Assembly (NCBI RefSeq): GCF_900890705.1
Contig: NZ_CAAHFH010000002.1
Location: 1,488,001-1,552,000 of the forward strand
DNA: 64,000 bases
Direction of reading: 5' to 3'
Origin: Pontiella sulfatireligans
GTDB taxonomy: Bacteria; Verrucomicrobiota; Kiritimatiellia; Kiritimatiellales; Pontiellaceae
This document shows, one piece after another, positions 40,969 to 50,334 of this stretch; within the stretch, counting starts at the first letter, position 1; the number at the start of each line of letters is the position of its first letter. The position numbers and the translations under genes were made by a program. The notes under the pieces were generated by a model. The model saw only the letters and a list, made by a program, of their open reading frames with translations. It searched no databases and had not been told where the DNA came from.

Positions 40969-42417
40969 TCAGTTCATACCGATTTTCAATCCCCACAAAT
41001 ACTTACAGGGCAGCTCTTTCGGCAGCTTCACGATCAAATTGCCATCCTTGAACTCCCACGCAACCGCCGTTTTGGCCCCCAACAGATCCACCTGCCCCGG
41101 CTTCGTGCCCCATGGAATCGCCAACGTCTTATCATCAGGCCAAGTCACGAAATAGGCATAAACCGCATCGGCTTTCTGCGTGAAACGAATGGCTTCCTTG
41201 TCAAAATGGCCGTGATGATCGATCTCTCCCGTGCCGTGAATTTTCCAAGGTCTGGAACCCGTGATGCCTTCGCCGTTCACCGCCATCCATTCGCCGAGAT
41301 CCAGCAATGCCTGCTCCTGAAGTTTGGGTAATGTGCCATCGGCCTTCGGCCCAAGGTTAAGCATCAGATTCCCGTTACGACTGACCACATCAATGAACTT
41401 GGCTAGAATCGACTTAACCTCGATGGCTTTTTCTCCCTCGATGTAACACCAGCCCGGCTTCTTTACATTCATGTGCGACTCCCAAGGCAACTCGGCAATG
41501 GGTCCGGCGGAACCGGGCACCCCTTGTTTCCCTTCGGTGTCATACACGGCCTCGCCGATCTTCATCGCATCCCGCTTCCAGGTAAGCACCACGTCCCGGC
41601 CCCATTCATCGCTTTGGTTGTAGTAATAGGCGGTTACGCGGTAAAGAGCCTCCCTGAACATCTCAGTATTGAACTTGGCGTGCCCATCGCATATCCCGCC
41701 ATCGATAAAGGTGTAGTCCGGTTGGTAGTTATCGATCAGTTCGGTCAACACCCGCTCCCACTGCAACGCATCCTCCGGTCGGGGCGAATCGTTATCGCCC
41801 CTCCGCTTTCCGTAGAGTCCCTCATACCGGGGATCCCAGTTATCGAACTCCGGACGGAACGTATAGTAGCGCCAGTGCCGTCCATAATGGGTTGAAACAC
41901 CCAGCTTAATGTCCTGTTTGCGCATCGCATCGGAAAACTCCTGCACGATGTCCCGCTTGGGTCCCATTTTCACCGCGTTCCACTCGATCTCCTCCGAGTC
42001 CCACATGGCAAACCCGTCGTGGTGAATGGCTGGAGCAACAAAATAGCCCGCACCCGATTTTTTCACGAGATCTGCATAGTAGTCGGCATCGAAATTTTCG
42101 GCCTTGAACATCGGCACAAAATCCTTGTAGCCGAATTCCTTCTGGTCGCCAAAGGTCTTCCGGTGATAGTCCGCAACCTCTTTTTTATACGGCTTATCGA
42201 CCCCTTCCACATAGTACATCTGGTTCGGATACCATTCTGTCTTGTAGGCAGGCACAGAGTAGAGGCTCCAGTGCATGGAGACGCCTAACTTGGCCTCCCC
42301 AAACCATGGGGCTGTACCGTATTCCGCTAAAGTCTCCGACGTGAATTTCCCCGGTTCTTCCGCAGAACACATAAAAACGGAAAACAGGGCTATTGGGATC
42401 ATTAATACATTTTTCAC
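40969..42417 (-). CDS. Alpha-L-fucosidase-like, GH29
   Basis: GTG 42417 has GAGG six bases upstream and starts a short signal peptide (VKNVLMIPIALFSVFMCSA), giving 482 residues; a longer frame to 42456 is less likely. GH29 motifs are APWFGEAKLGVSMHWSLYS, AIHHDGFAMWDS and nucleophile Asp in PDYTFIDGG. The C-terminal domain contains TQKADAVYAYFVTWP. It is a typical retaining fucosidase candidate, more distant from the 36122/48507 pair. It lies downstream of the sulfatase at 42480. Confidence 0.88.
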   Translation of the reverse strand: MKNVLMIPIALFSVFMCSAEEPGKFTSETLAEYGTAPWFGEAKLGVSMHWSLYSVPAYKTEWYPNQMYYVEGVDKPYKKEVADYHRKTFGDQKEFGYKDFVPMFKAENFDADYYADLVKKSGAGYFVAPAIHHDGFAMWDSEEIEWNAVKMGPKRDIVQEFSDAMRKQDIKLGVSTHYGRHWRYYTFRPEFDNWDPRYEGLYGKRRGDNDSPRPEDALQWERVLTELIDNYQPDYTFIDGGICDGHAKFNTEMFREALYRVTAYYYNQSDEWGRDVVLTWKRDAMKIGEAVYDTEGKQGVPGSAGPIAELPWESHMNVKKPGWCYIEGEKAIEVKSILAKFIDVVSRNGNLMLNLGPKADGTLPKLQEQALLDLGEWMAVNGEGITGSRPWKIHGTGEIDHHGHFDKEAIRFTQKADAVYAYFVTWPDDKTLAIPWGTKPGQVDLLGAKTAVAWEFKDGNLIVKLPKELPCKYLWGLKIGMN

Positions 42418-42479
42418 TTTATACCTCGATTTGGCTCCTTCGTCTATTATAGCCATAAAACCTACCGCCGCTCACTTCA

Positions 42480-44048
42480 TTATTTCTTCCCATAACTTTC
42501 AGGTTTGTAGGGCGTTGGATCCCATGCGGGAAGCCAGCGGGATTTATCCAAATGCCACTTTTGTGCTTCCATGGCTTTTTTCCCTATTTCATCTTTCTTC
42601 GCACGCCACTCCGCACAATGAGTCATGTACTCATCTGTAAACGCTGCCAGGGTGCCTGGATCGGCGAGAGGGTCGGCAACGATATCCAGTTGCCAATGCG
42701 CCAGCGAAGCCTTCAGGTCCGCCTCGATCTTTTTATACTCCGGGTTGCCGACCAGATTAACCAGCTCGCCCGGATCGCGCTGAAGGTCGAACAATTCAAA
42801 GGCAGGCGGCGTTGCACAATGGTTCCACACATCACTGCCCTCCATCATCTTTCCAAGCTGGAAACTGGCGCTGAGGTTGCCCGGACGAGCGGTCGCTCCA
42901 TCGCCCAGCAAATGATGGATCAACTTGAAGCGCCCATCGGTTACTGTGCGCGCCGGCCAATAATTATCCTCGCCGGTGGTATGGCTGTTATACGCAGAGT
43001 AGAGCAGTTTGCGGTCACCCAATGGCCGCTCGCCGGTCAGCACCGGAATAATCGATTTGCCCGGCAGATAGTCGGGTTTGGGCAGCTCGGCCAAATCCAG
43101 GAAGGTCGGCATGAGGTCGACAAATGAAACGAGAGCCTCGGAACGGGTATTGGGTTTCACGACGCCCGGCCATTTCACAATGAAGGGCACGTGCAATCCA
43201 AATTCATAGGAAGTCGTTTTTCCGCGATAAAGCCCGGACGGTCCGTGGTCGGATGAGAAGATGACAATGGTGTTGTCGGCATGTCCATATTGCTTCAGCA
43301 ACGCGAGCACCTTTTCGACAAAGTAGTCCACACGCTGGATGGCTCCATAGTAGGTGGCCAAATATTCCCGCACCTGATCCGTCATTTCCACCTCGCCCCA
43401 CTGCGGGAGCGGCTTGACGGTTTTCGGGTCGACCGGTTTAAAGCCCAACTTCGATTTTTCGCCGCGAATCGGCTCAAAGTTTGGCGACCAATCCTCATGT
43501 GAATCATTGGTCTGGGCCTGGAAATAGAACTTTTCCCCCTTCGGCAAATTTTGCAGAAAATGCTCAAACCCATCGATGCAGTTGGATACCTGAAACCTTC
43601 CGGGATCCTTGCCCAAGGCGTTTTTCATATATTTATACTGCCGATCAAAAGGAACAGCCGTATACGGCTCGACACCGATCTTGTAAGAGATGCCTGTCGC
43701 ATATCCGGCGTCCTTAAACATCTTCACAAAAGTCGGAACCCCGTCGCGATAATGAAACCCGTGCGTCTTATCGAACGCCCACATACCGTTTTGGTGCGGA
43801 TAGAGACCCGTAAATAGACTACCACGCGAAGGAGCACAAGACGTAGCCGTCACATGCACCCGCTCAAATACCATCCCCTCTTCCGCCAGCTTGCTGAGCG
43901 CGGGCGTTTCCTGCGTGGTGTCACCATATGCCGGGATTTCGCAGCCCATATCCTCCATATGAATAAACAGAATATTAGGGGTTGTTGCGGCCTCTGCCAC
44001 CAAGGCCAGCAACACCGCCCCCATACATGCAATCATGGTCTTTTTCAT
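42480..44048 (-). CDS. Sulfatase, heparan N-sulfatase (sulfamidase)-like
   Basis: This 522-residue protein has a signal peptide (to ...VAEA), metal site HMEDMG (Glu32-Asp33 instead of Asp-Asp) and Cys71 in CAPSR. Other landmarks are FSSDHGPSGLYRGK and HVPFIVKWPG. It resembles the sulfamidase-like branch of S1, whose bacterial members include enzymes on several sulfated glycans, so an O-sulfate target is equally possible. It is coupled in ATGA overlap to the esterase upstream. Its C-terminal tail is the source-like relative of the remnant at 33210. Confidence 0.9.
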   Translation of the reverse strand: MKKTMIACMGAVLLALVAEAATTPNILFIHMEDMGCEIPAYGDTTQETPALSKLAEEGMVFERVHVTATSCAPSRGSLFTGLYPHQNGMWAFDKTHGFHYRDGVPTFVKMFKDAGYATGISYKIGVEPYTAVPFDRQYKYMKNALGKDPGRFQVSNCIDGFEHFLQNLPKGEKFYFQAQTNDSHEDWSPNFEPIRGEKSKLGFKPVDPKTVKPLPQWGEVEMTDQVREYLATYYGAIQRVDYFVEKVLALLKQYGHADNTIVIFSSDHGPSGLYRGKTTSYEFGLHVPFIVKWPGVVKPNTRSEALVSFVDLMPTFLDLAELPKPDYLPGKSIIPVLTGERPLGDRKLLYSAYNSHTTGEDNYWPARTVTDGRFKLIHHLLGDGATARPGNLSASFQLGKMMEGSDVWNHCATPPAFELFDLQRDPGELVNLVGNPEYKKIEADLKASLAHWQLDIVADPLADPGTLAAFTDEYMTHCAEWRAKKDEIGKKAMEAQKWHLDKSRWLPAWDPTPYKPESYGKK

Positions 44049-45214
44049 TTCGTTGACTCCCGTAAATAGGTGTGTTTCCCCACGCTGATTCGATTCGCAC
44101 TCAGCCTTTTAATCGGAGCGAGGGTGCCGCTTTTCCAAATGATAAAAAGCTGCCCGTCACTCTCTTCCCATTTCAACTTGGCTCCGGCAACACTAACCGC
44201 AGTGTAGTCGCTGTTAAATGTAAAGCTCTTGCCGGGATCATCTTCCTGCCGCCAATCTCCAACCAAAAAGCCAGCTGCGTTCATTGGAGAATCTTTCCTC
44301 TCCGCATTCGCTTTAGGAGGAAGCTTGTATTTTGAAAGATCCGGTCGCTGATCCGTAAGCCCAAACAGATACGATGTGTGATCCAGCAGCGCCTGCGTGG
44401 AGGCTGTTTGATACGGTTCTTTATTAAAGAAAGCATGCCCCGCCCCTTCATAGGCCAGCACCTCGGCATTTCCCCCTTTGGCTCGAATCGCCTCGGCAAA
44501 GCGATAGGCCTGCTCAATGACGACCGTCGTGTCTGCCGTGCCGTGGTAGAGGAAGGTATCGGGCGGAGGCGTCTTGATGAGATAGATGGCTGAAGCTTTT
44601 TTCTTTTCTGCTTCGGTGGTGCCGGTGTAGTCGCCACCGCCAAATTTTCCGCCGTTGCGCTCATACGCATCGAAGAGACCATTGTAGCCATCATAGCAGA
44701 TGCACTCCGGCGTCAGTTGCGCCGCAATCGCCGAGAGATGCCCGCCAGCCGAACCACCCGCGAGGCCGACGCGCGTGAAATCGAGATTCAGTTCCTTCGC
44801 ACGCTGTCGCACAAAGTCGATGGCATCCATCACGTCGCCGATCGCCTCGGGATATTTTGCGCCTTTGCTTTTCCAACGGTATTCCATCCGCACGCCGGCA
44901 ATCCCTTGGTCGGCCAGCACGAAGGATTCGTGTGTAAACTGCGCCTTGCTGCCGGTCGCCCACGCTCCGCCGTGAACAAAGAAGACCACAGGAAATGGGC
45001 CGCCTTGTTTCGGGCGGACGACCCGCATATCCAAATCGAGTTTACTTCCGTCCGGCAGGGCTACGGTCTTGAACACAAACCGCTCCGAACTGACAGCGGG
45101 ATTCATTGCCTGGTATTCGGCCGAAATCTCTTCCGCCCGCGCCTGCTGCTCCTCCCATGTGCCCTTGCCGAAAGCGGAGGCGGCACATAAAGCAACTAGA
45201 ATAAAAATTCTCAT
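44045..45214 (-). CDS. Secreted BD-FAE-type esterase
   Basis: This 389-residue protein has a signal peptide (to ...SAFG), FFVHGGAW, nucleophile elbow GGSAGG, YHGTADTTV and GHAFF. A small C-terminal domain (about 320-389) is shared with the linker of the 31391 protein. It is a clear paralogue of that protein's first half (both begin the mature part with KGTWEEQQA). It overlaps by 4 bp with sulfatase genes on both sides, so the order sulfatase-esterase-sulfatase is translationally coupled. Removal of acyl groups next to sulfate esters is inferred. Confidence 0.9.
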   Translation of the reverse strand: MRIFILVALCAASAFGKGTWEEQQARAEEISAEYQAMNPAVSSERFVFKTVALPDGSKLDLDMRVVRPKQGGPFPVVFFVHGGAWATGSKAQFTHESFVLADQGIAGVRMEYRWKSKGAKYPEAIGDVMDAIDFVRQRAKELNLDFTRVGLAGGSAGGHLSAIAAQLTPECICYDGYNGLFDAYERNGGKFGGGDYTGTTEAEKKKASAIYLIKTPPPDTFLYHGTADTTVVIEQAYRFAEAIRAKGGNAEVLAYEGAGHAFFNKEPYQTASTQALLDHTSYLFGLTDQRPDLSKYKLPPKANAERKDSPMNAAGFLVGDWRQEDDPGKSFTFNSDYTAVSVAGAKLKWEESDGQLFIIWKSGTLAPIKRLSANRISVGKHTYLRESTK

Positions 45215-46635
45215 TTGAGACTCCCGTAGTTTTCAAACACCAGCTTTTCGTGGGCTTTCACCACGCCTGCATATTCAGGATTATCCAGTATGCTAACGGT
45301 TTCCTCGGGATCCTTGCGGTGGTCGTAGAGCTCGCGCCAGACCACATCCGAGGGATCGTCGAGCCCGCGCCATTCCACATAGCGGAAATCCTTCGTCCGC
45401 ACCGAATAGGCCATCACTTGGCTCTCCGCTTTTTTGCGGTTGACCGGGCGGATCTGGCTGAAGGCCGCTTCCTTGCCATTCCCCTTTCCTTCGACGACCG
45501 GCAGAAAGCTTTTGCCTTCCACAAAGTCCGGTATTTTGAGGCCGGCATATTCGCACAACGTCGGGTAGATATCGACCGACTCGACGATCGCCTGCGTTTC
45601 GCCGGAGATCTTCTGCCTGTCCGGGAAGCGCGCCAGCAGCGGCGAGCGCATGGACTGCTCAAACTGCGTGTGCTTGGCCCAGCGTCCATGGTCGCCGAGA
45701 TGGAAGCCGTGGTCGCCCCAGATCACCACGGCGGTGTTTTCGGCTAATCCGGTTTTTTCCAATGTTTGGAAAATCCGTCCCACCTGCGCGTCGATAAAAC
45801 TGACGCAGGCATAGTAGGCATGGATCAGGTCGCGGGTCTGCTTTCCACCGACCCCGTTATCGCCCGAAAAGAGATTTCCTTCTGAGTCGCCGTACGACGA
45901 AATCTCGGTCCAATTATACATGAAGTCGCCCGCGCCCTTCGGCAGGCTCGCCGGATCAATCGCTGAAATTTCGTCGTCCGAATAGAGATCCCAGTATTTC
46001 TTTGGCGCCACAAACGGCAGGTGCGGCTTGTAGAACCCGCCGGCAATGAAGAAGAGTCGGTCTTTGTTTTCTTCCAAGGCCTGGATCACCTTATCGGCGG
46101 TCTGGAAATCGTTGTGCTTCGAATCGGGACCGTCGTAGATTTCGTAGGCGGGCCGCCACTGGTTTTTCTTTCCTTCGACATATTCGAAATCAACATAGCA
46201 GGTCCAACCACTCTCGGGATGCCACGCGGTTTCGCTCCAACCGAATCCTTTGCCAACCCCTTTGCTGTGATAGGTCTTGCCGAAGCTCAACGTTTTATAG
46301 CCGTGATCCATGAAATACCGGGGCATCGTCGGATGCGTATCGGGCCGTTTCGAAATTTGCCACGAATTTCCGATCTCATAGATTCCGGTCGAGTCTGGCC
46401 GCAGGCCGCCCATCATCGAGGCCCGCGAGGGGCCGCAGACCGGCCACTGAATATAGTGCCGTGTGAACGCCGCCCCCGACTGAGCAAATTTATCCAGATT
46501 CGGTGTTTTCGCCGCGCCGCCATAGCAGCCCATTACCGGCCGGATGTCGTCGATGCAGATGAGCAGCACATTCTTGTTTTCGGCCATGGAAACCGAAGCA
46601 AGCGTTATAAGCAGGAGGGAAAGCATTCGTTTCAT
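45211..46635 (-). CDS. Sulfatase, iduronate-2-sulfatase-like
   Basis: This 474-residue protein has a signal peptide (to ...SVSMA), metal site ICIDDIRP (D29/D30), Cys67 in CGPSR and WGDHGFHLGDHGRW. It belongs to the same branch as the 29622 protein but has no EF-hands. Its stop overlaps the esterase start at 45214 by 4 bp, and its start lies 2 bp from the next sulfatase gene. It carries a perfect TTCCA-N5-TGGAA palindrome at 45757. Confidence 0.92.
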   Translation of the reverse strand: MKRMLSLLLITLASVSMAENKNVLLICIDDIRPVMGCYGGAAKTPNLDKFAQSGAAFTRHYIQWPVCGPSRASMMGGLRPDSTGIYEIGNSWQISKRPDTHPTMPRYFMDHGYKTLSFGKTYHSKGVGKGFGWSETAWHPESGWTCYVDFEYVEGKKNQWRPAYEIYDGPDSKHNDFQTADKVIQALEENKDRLFFIAGGFYKPHLPFVAPKKYWDLYSDDEISAIDPASLPKGAGDFMYNWTEISSYGDSEGNLFSGDNGVGGKQTRDLIHAYYACVSFIDAQVGRIFQTLEKTGLAENTAVVIWGDHGFHLGDHGRWAKHTQFEQSMRSPLLARFPDRQKISGETQAIVESVDIYPTLCEYAGLKIPDFVEGKSFLPVVEGKGNGKEAAFSQIRPVNRKKAESQVMAYSVRTKDFRYVEWRGLDDPSDVVWRELYDHRKDPEETVSILDNPEYAGVVKAHEKLVFENYGSLK

Positions 46636-46636
46636 A

Positions 46637-48235
46637 TCAATATTCCATTGGAGTTGTGCGCCCGGTTTCTTCGGTATCGCGGGCCGTGTAGAATTGTTTG
46701 ATCATCCGTTCGATGCGCGGTTTGTACTCCGGATTGCGGACCAGGTTTTTGGCTTCGTCCTCAAGCGGGTTATCGCTCATATCAAAAAGGGCAACCGGGC
46801 TGATGGTGCCGTTCATAAAGGCCCATTTCTTGTGCCCCTTGCTCTGCACATCCCATTTGCCTATCAGCTTCCATTTTCCATCAAAGACCGAAACGGCGTC
46901 CTCCATTTTTTTTGCACCGAGCTGTTTGCCTTGGTACAGACGACCGTTCGTGATGATCGCCTGATCACGAAACGGGGCATCGGGCTTGCCCAGCAACAGA
47001 GGCAGATAACTGAACGAATCGCGCGCCTGGTCTTTCGGAATGTCGCGGCCGGTCAGTTCATAAAGCGTCGCCATCAGATCGAGCACCAGGATGCGCTTAT
47101 CGCAAACTGTGCCGGGTTTAATTTTTCCGGGCCAGCTCGCCACGAACGGGACACGGTGTCCCCCTTCGTAGGCGCTGGATTTTTCGGCCCGCAGCCCGTT
47201 GCTCGAAAGGTGCCCGTTGATGTCGGTATCGTCCAGTGCCAGCCCGCCGTTGTCTGAGGTAGCCACGAACAATGTATTTTCCCACAGCCCTTCGTCTTTA
47301 AGTTTCCGGATCAGCGCCCCCACCTGCAGATCGAACTCGACAATCATATCGCCCAGCTCCGAATGCGTTTGCCCTTTGACCGGTTTCCCGAAAAAATCAT
47401 CGGGCGGCGAATGCGGGTGGTGCACGGCCTGCGAACAGAAATAGAGGAAGAACGGATTGCGCTTTTCACGCCCGATAAAATCGATCGCCTTCTGCGTAAG
47501 AATCGGTCCCGCCTGGCGGGAGTCATAGTTTGAGTCGCCCAGACTTGCCCCGGCCCCCTTGGAGCCCAGCTTGCAACCCTTGGGCATATCGCTCCATTTC
47601 AGCGGCTTCATAACGGAATCCGACCCGAGTTTCATCCACCGGTCATTTTCAAAGAAGGCGAACGGCGGACCCTGGATGCCGCCCGGAAGCGTCAGCGAAT
47701 AATCGAATCCAAGGCTGCCGGGACCGCCGGCGGCAAACCCGCGCGCCGCGTCAATCTGGTCGGCTTCTTTTCCCCAGGGCGAGCCGTCGTAGATTTTGTC
47801 CGTGCCCTGCCGATACCACTGCCCGCCGAGATGCCATTTGCCGAAAAAGGCCGTTCTATAGCCTGCTTCCTGCATCACGTTACCGATCGTTTTCTGACCG
47901 GGCTGGATGGCGGATTTTTCGCCGGAACCCCAAACGCCCCATGGAAGATGGCAGCGGAAGGTATAGTTGCCGGTCATCACCGTGTAGCGCGTCGGCGCAC
48001 AAAGCGACTCCGCATGGACGTGATCGAACCGCATGCCCTGCTCATAAAGCAAATCAAGGTTCGGCGTCGGAATCACCGGCTCTTCGCCGGTGCGTTGACG
48101 ATGATAAAAACCAACATCACCGACCCCGAGATCATCGGCCATGATGAACACCACGTTCGGCAATGGTTCGCCCGTGGAAATCTGTGCGATAGCTGCGAGA
48201 ACAGCGACTAAACCCTTCAGTATAATTTGCTTCAT
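46637..48235 (-). CDS. Sulfatase, arylsulfatase-like (S1)
   Basis: ATG 48235 (AGGATGATC upstream) gives 532 residues; ATG 48241 is possible. After a signal peptide (to ...AQISTG) come FIMADDLGVGD (metal Asp pair), Cys79 in CAPTR, FGKWHLGGQW, TSDNGG and AYEGGHRVPFVASWPG. This is the common arylsulfatase type. It is the first gene of the leftward sulfatase-esterase-sulfatase run, behind a promoter at 48286-48314. Confidence 0.92.
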   Translation of the reverse strand: MKQIILKGLVAVLAAIAQISTGEPLPNVVFIMADDLGVGDVGFYHRQRTGEEPVIPTPNLDLLYEQGMRFDHVHAESLCAPTRYTVMTGNYTFRCHLPWGVWGSGEKSAIQPGQKTIGNVMQEAGYRTAFFGKWHLGGQWYRQGTDKIYDGSPWGKEADQIDAARGFAAGGPGSLGFDYSLTLPGGIQGPPFAFFENDRWMKLGSDSVMKPLKWSDMPKGCKLGSKGAGASLGDSNYDSRQAGPILTQKAIDFIGREKRNPFFLYFCSQAVHHPHSPPDDFFGKPVKGQTHSELGDMIVEFDLQVGALIRKLKDEGLWENTLFVATSDNGGLALDDTDINGHLSSNGLRAEKSSAYEGGHRVPFVASWPGKIKPGTVCDKRILVLDLMATLYELTGRDIPKDQARDSFSYLPLLLGKPDAPFRDQAIITNGRLYQGKQLGAKKMEDAVSVFDGKWKLIGKWDVQSKGHKKWAFMNGTISPVALFDMSDNPLEDEAKNLVRNPEYKPRIERMIKQFYTARDTEETGRTTPMEY

Positions 48236-48285
48236 GATCATCCTATACTATGGAGCGATTACCAATGCTTCAGAATGGACAGCGA

Positions 48286-48314
48286 AATACAGACAGCACT
48301 CCTTTTTTGTCCAA
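48286..48314 (-). promoter_or_regulatory. Promoter for the 46637 sulfatase operon
   Basis: On the minus strand TTGGAC (48314-48309) and TGTATT (48291-48286) are 17 bp apart. GTAAAACAGTT lies directly upstream and overlaps the -35 box. The same arrangement is found at 50190-50218. Confidence 0.5.
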
Positions 48315-48506
48315 CTGTTTTACTTATATTTACTCGTATTATTTTTATTTGTTCTTCTGTTCCGCCATTGCTAGCGTATTGCTTTTTGGTCGCCATGCGC
48401 CATCGGTCTACCATCATGCACGCGAGGATCAAAACGGGTACCGCCAACAGAACAAAGTTCCTTTTTATGAAAAAAGCGCACTGGGCGCAGGTGCGCCGAC
48501 CGCCTC
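48312..48506 (+). pseudogene. Decayed copy of the symporter promoter, leader and first codons
   Basis: This stretch aligns with 50216-50408: AACTGTTTTACT, GCTAGCGTATTGCT, GGTCGCCATGCGCCATC, GCGAGGATCAAAA and AAGTTCCTTTTTATGAAAAA occur in the same order. The start codon of the symporter (ATG 50335) is ACG here and the frame ends after about 25 codons, abutting the stop of the GH29 gene at 48507. It is the only remnant of a second symporter gene. Confidence 0.85.
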
Positions 48507-50120
48507 TTATTTTACGTCAATCTTGAACATAACCGGCCAGTTCTGATCCTTGAACACCGGAACGGACGGAACCTGAATAGCGATTCCTTTGGCAGTACGT
48601 TTCCAATCGATTTTCTCATCGCGGCCCAACAAGGAGACATTTCCAACCTCGACATCTTCGCCTATGCCGCCTTCCGCAAAGGAGGTCAGGGTAAAGTCCA
48701 TTTTCGGCCAAGCCAGAATCGTGGCATAGATGGTCTTTTCATCCTTGCTGCGTGTATAGCGGATGTCATTTTCATTCAGATTCATGCGCCCCGCCGGAAT
48801 CGCTTCCGGATCTTTATAGACCTTTCCTTTATGCGTATTTTCTTTTGCATCAAGCCTGCTCCCGGAGCCGAGTTCGCCATACACCCGCCACGGCCGACTG
48901 GCATAGATGCCTTCGCCAAGCGTACCAGTCCACTCCGCCATGTCCTTAAGAAACTGGATTTCCGCCTCCTGAATAGATCCGTCGGGGGCAATCGCCAGAT
49001 TCAACAGCATATTCCCGTTTTTGCTGACCGTATCGATGATCTTGCGAAAATTCACATGTGATGGCACCACCCACTGCCCGGGACGATAAAACCAACCGCA
49101 GGTGTTCGCATGCGTCTGCCAGACATAAGGAGCCTTATCAAACAAGTACCCGGCCTCATAATCCGGAACCGCTTCTTCCTTGTAGAGCGATTCGCGTTTG
49201 AATGTGATAACGGGTTCCACACCGAATTCCCGGGAGCGGTTGTAGTAGTTGGCAACAACGCGACGAAACGCATCGTTCACCACATAGCTGCCTTTCATGC
49301 AGAACGTATCCGCGGTCCCGCCATCCACAAAAATGTAGTCCGGATGGAAGAATTCCACCAGTTCCGCCAAGGTATCTTCCCACTTACGGACGGCGGCGGG
49401 CTTCGGAATGCCGCCCTTGCCCAGACCTTCACCATAAAGCTGAACATATTGCGGATCGCTTACGTCATACCCCGGCGTCTTTGGATAATACCAGGAGTGC
49501 CGTGCGACATGTGTTGACACTCCGACCTTGATGCCTCGCGCACGTGCCGCGTCAACAACGAGCTTGGTCGTGTTCTTTTTCGGCCCCATCTTGGCGGCGT
49601 TGTATTGATCAATCACTTTCGAATCCCACATGGCAAAACCATCGTGATGAACCGCCATCGGGACGATGTATTTCACTCCGGCTTCATCCAGAAGTTGAAC
49701 CATCTCTTCCGGATCGAAGTTTTCACCGGTCAGCAAGGAAATCAGTTCCTTGTATCCGAACTCCTTCGGATCTCCAAAAAACTTTTTGTGAAGGAAATAG
49801 TTGGAGTTTTGCTCATGATCGGGTTTCCCCGGCCGTGGATACATATTTGCCCCCCACTGACCCACGGGATTTTTCTTGGCCAATCCAGAATCCTTATACT
49901 TTCCATTCTGCTGGCAGAAATCCACCTCATCCTTGTTGAAATGAAGCCCCGGAACGGAACCCGGCCCCCAATGATAAAAGAAACCGATTTTCGCGTCTCG
50001 ATACCATTCGGGAACCTCGTAATTCGAAAGGCTCTCACGGGTCGGCTCGTATACCGTAGAAGAGGCTCCGAGGCTGGTTGTTGCGATGCCAATCAGAATG
50101 GCGAATATGAGTCGATTCAC
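48507..50120 (-). CDS. Alpha-L-fucosidase-like, GH29
   Basis: GTG 50120 with AAGGAG six bases upstream gives 537 residues and a signal peptide (to ...TTSLGA). GH29 motifs are PEWYRDAKIGFFYHWGP, AVHHDGFAMWDS and nucleophile Asp in PDYIFVDGG. It is a close paralogue of the 36122 protein, including the TRESLS-YEVPEWY N-terminus. It is transcribed divergently from the symporter gene, and its 3' end abuts the symporter remnant. Confidence 0.9.
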   Translation of the reverse strand: MNRLIFAILIGIATTSLGASSTVYEPTRESLSNYEVPEWYRDAKIGFFYHWGPGSVPGLHFNKDEVDFCQQNGKYKDSGLAKKNPVGQWGANMYPRPGKPDHEQNSNYFLHKKFFGDPKEFGYKELISLLTGENFDPEEMVQLLDEAGVKYIVPMAVHHDGFAMWDSKVIDQYNAAKMGPKKNTTKLVVDAARARGIKVGVSTHVARHSWYYPKTPGYDVSDPQYVQLYGEGLGKGGIPKPAAVRKWEDTLAELVEFFHPDYIFVDGGTADTFCMKGSYVVNDAFRRVVANYYNRSREFGVEPVITFKRESLYKEEAVPDYEAGYLFDKAPYVWQTHANTCGWFYRPGQWVVPSHVNFRKIIDTVSKNGNMLLNLAIAPDGSIQEAEIQFLKDMAEWTGTLGEGIYASRPWRVYGELGSGSRLDAKENTHKGKVYKDPEAIPAGRMNLNENDIRYTRSKDEKTIYATILAWPKMDFTLTSFAEGGIGEDVEVGNVSLLGRDEKIDWKRTAKGIAIQVPSVPVFKDQNWPVMFKIDVK

Positions 50121-50189
50121 TTAAATCTCCTTAATATTATGATTATCAACATCCAAATCCCTCCACCCCTTCATAGGCGAACAAAACAA

Positions 50190-50218
50190 AATAAACCATC
50201 CTTGAGCGCCATAGTCAA
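50190..50218 (-). promoter_or_regulatory. Promoter for the 48507 gene in a divergent intergenic region
   Basis: On the minus strand TTGACT (50218-50213) and TTTATT (50195-50190) are 17 bp apart, with GTAAAACAGTT overlapping the -35 box. The 214-bp gap 50121-50334 must also hold the rightward symporter promoter, whose boxes I cannot place with confidence. Confidence 0.55.
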
Positions 50219-50334
50219 ACTGTTTTACTAATTCTCGTATTATTTTATTTGCGCTTTAGTTCAACGGTTGCTAGCGTATTGCTCATTGGTCGCCATGCGC
50301 CATCAATGCTACCATAATGCAAGCGAGGATCAAA

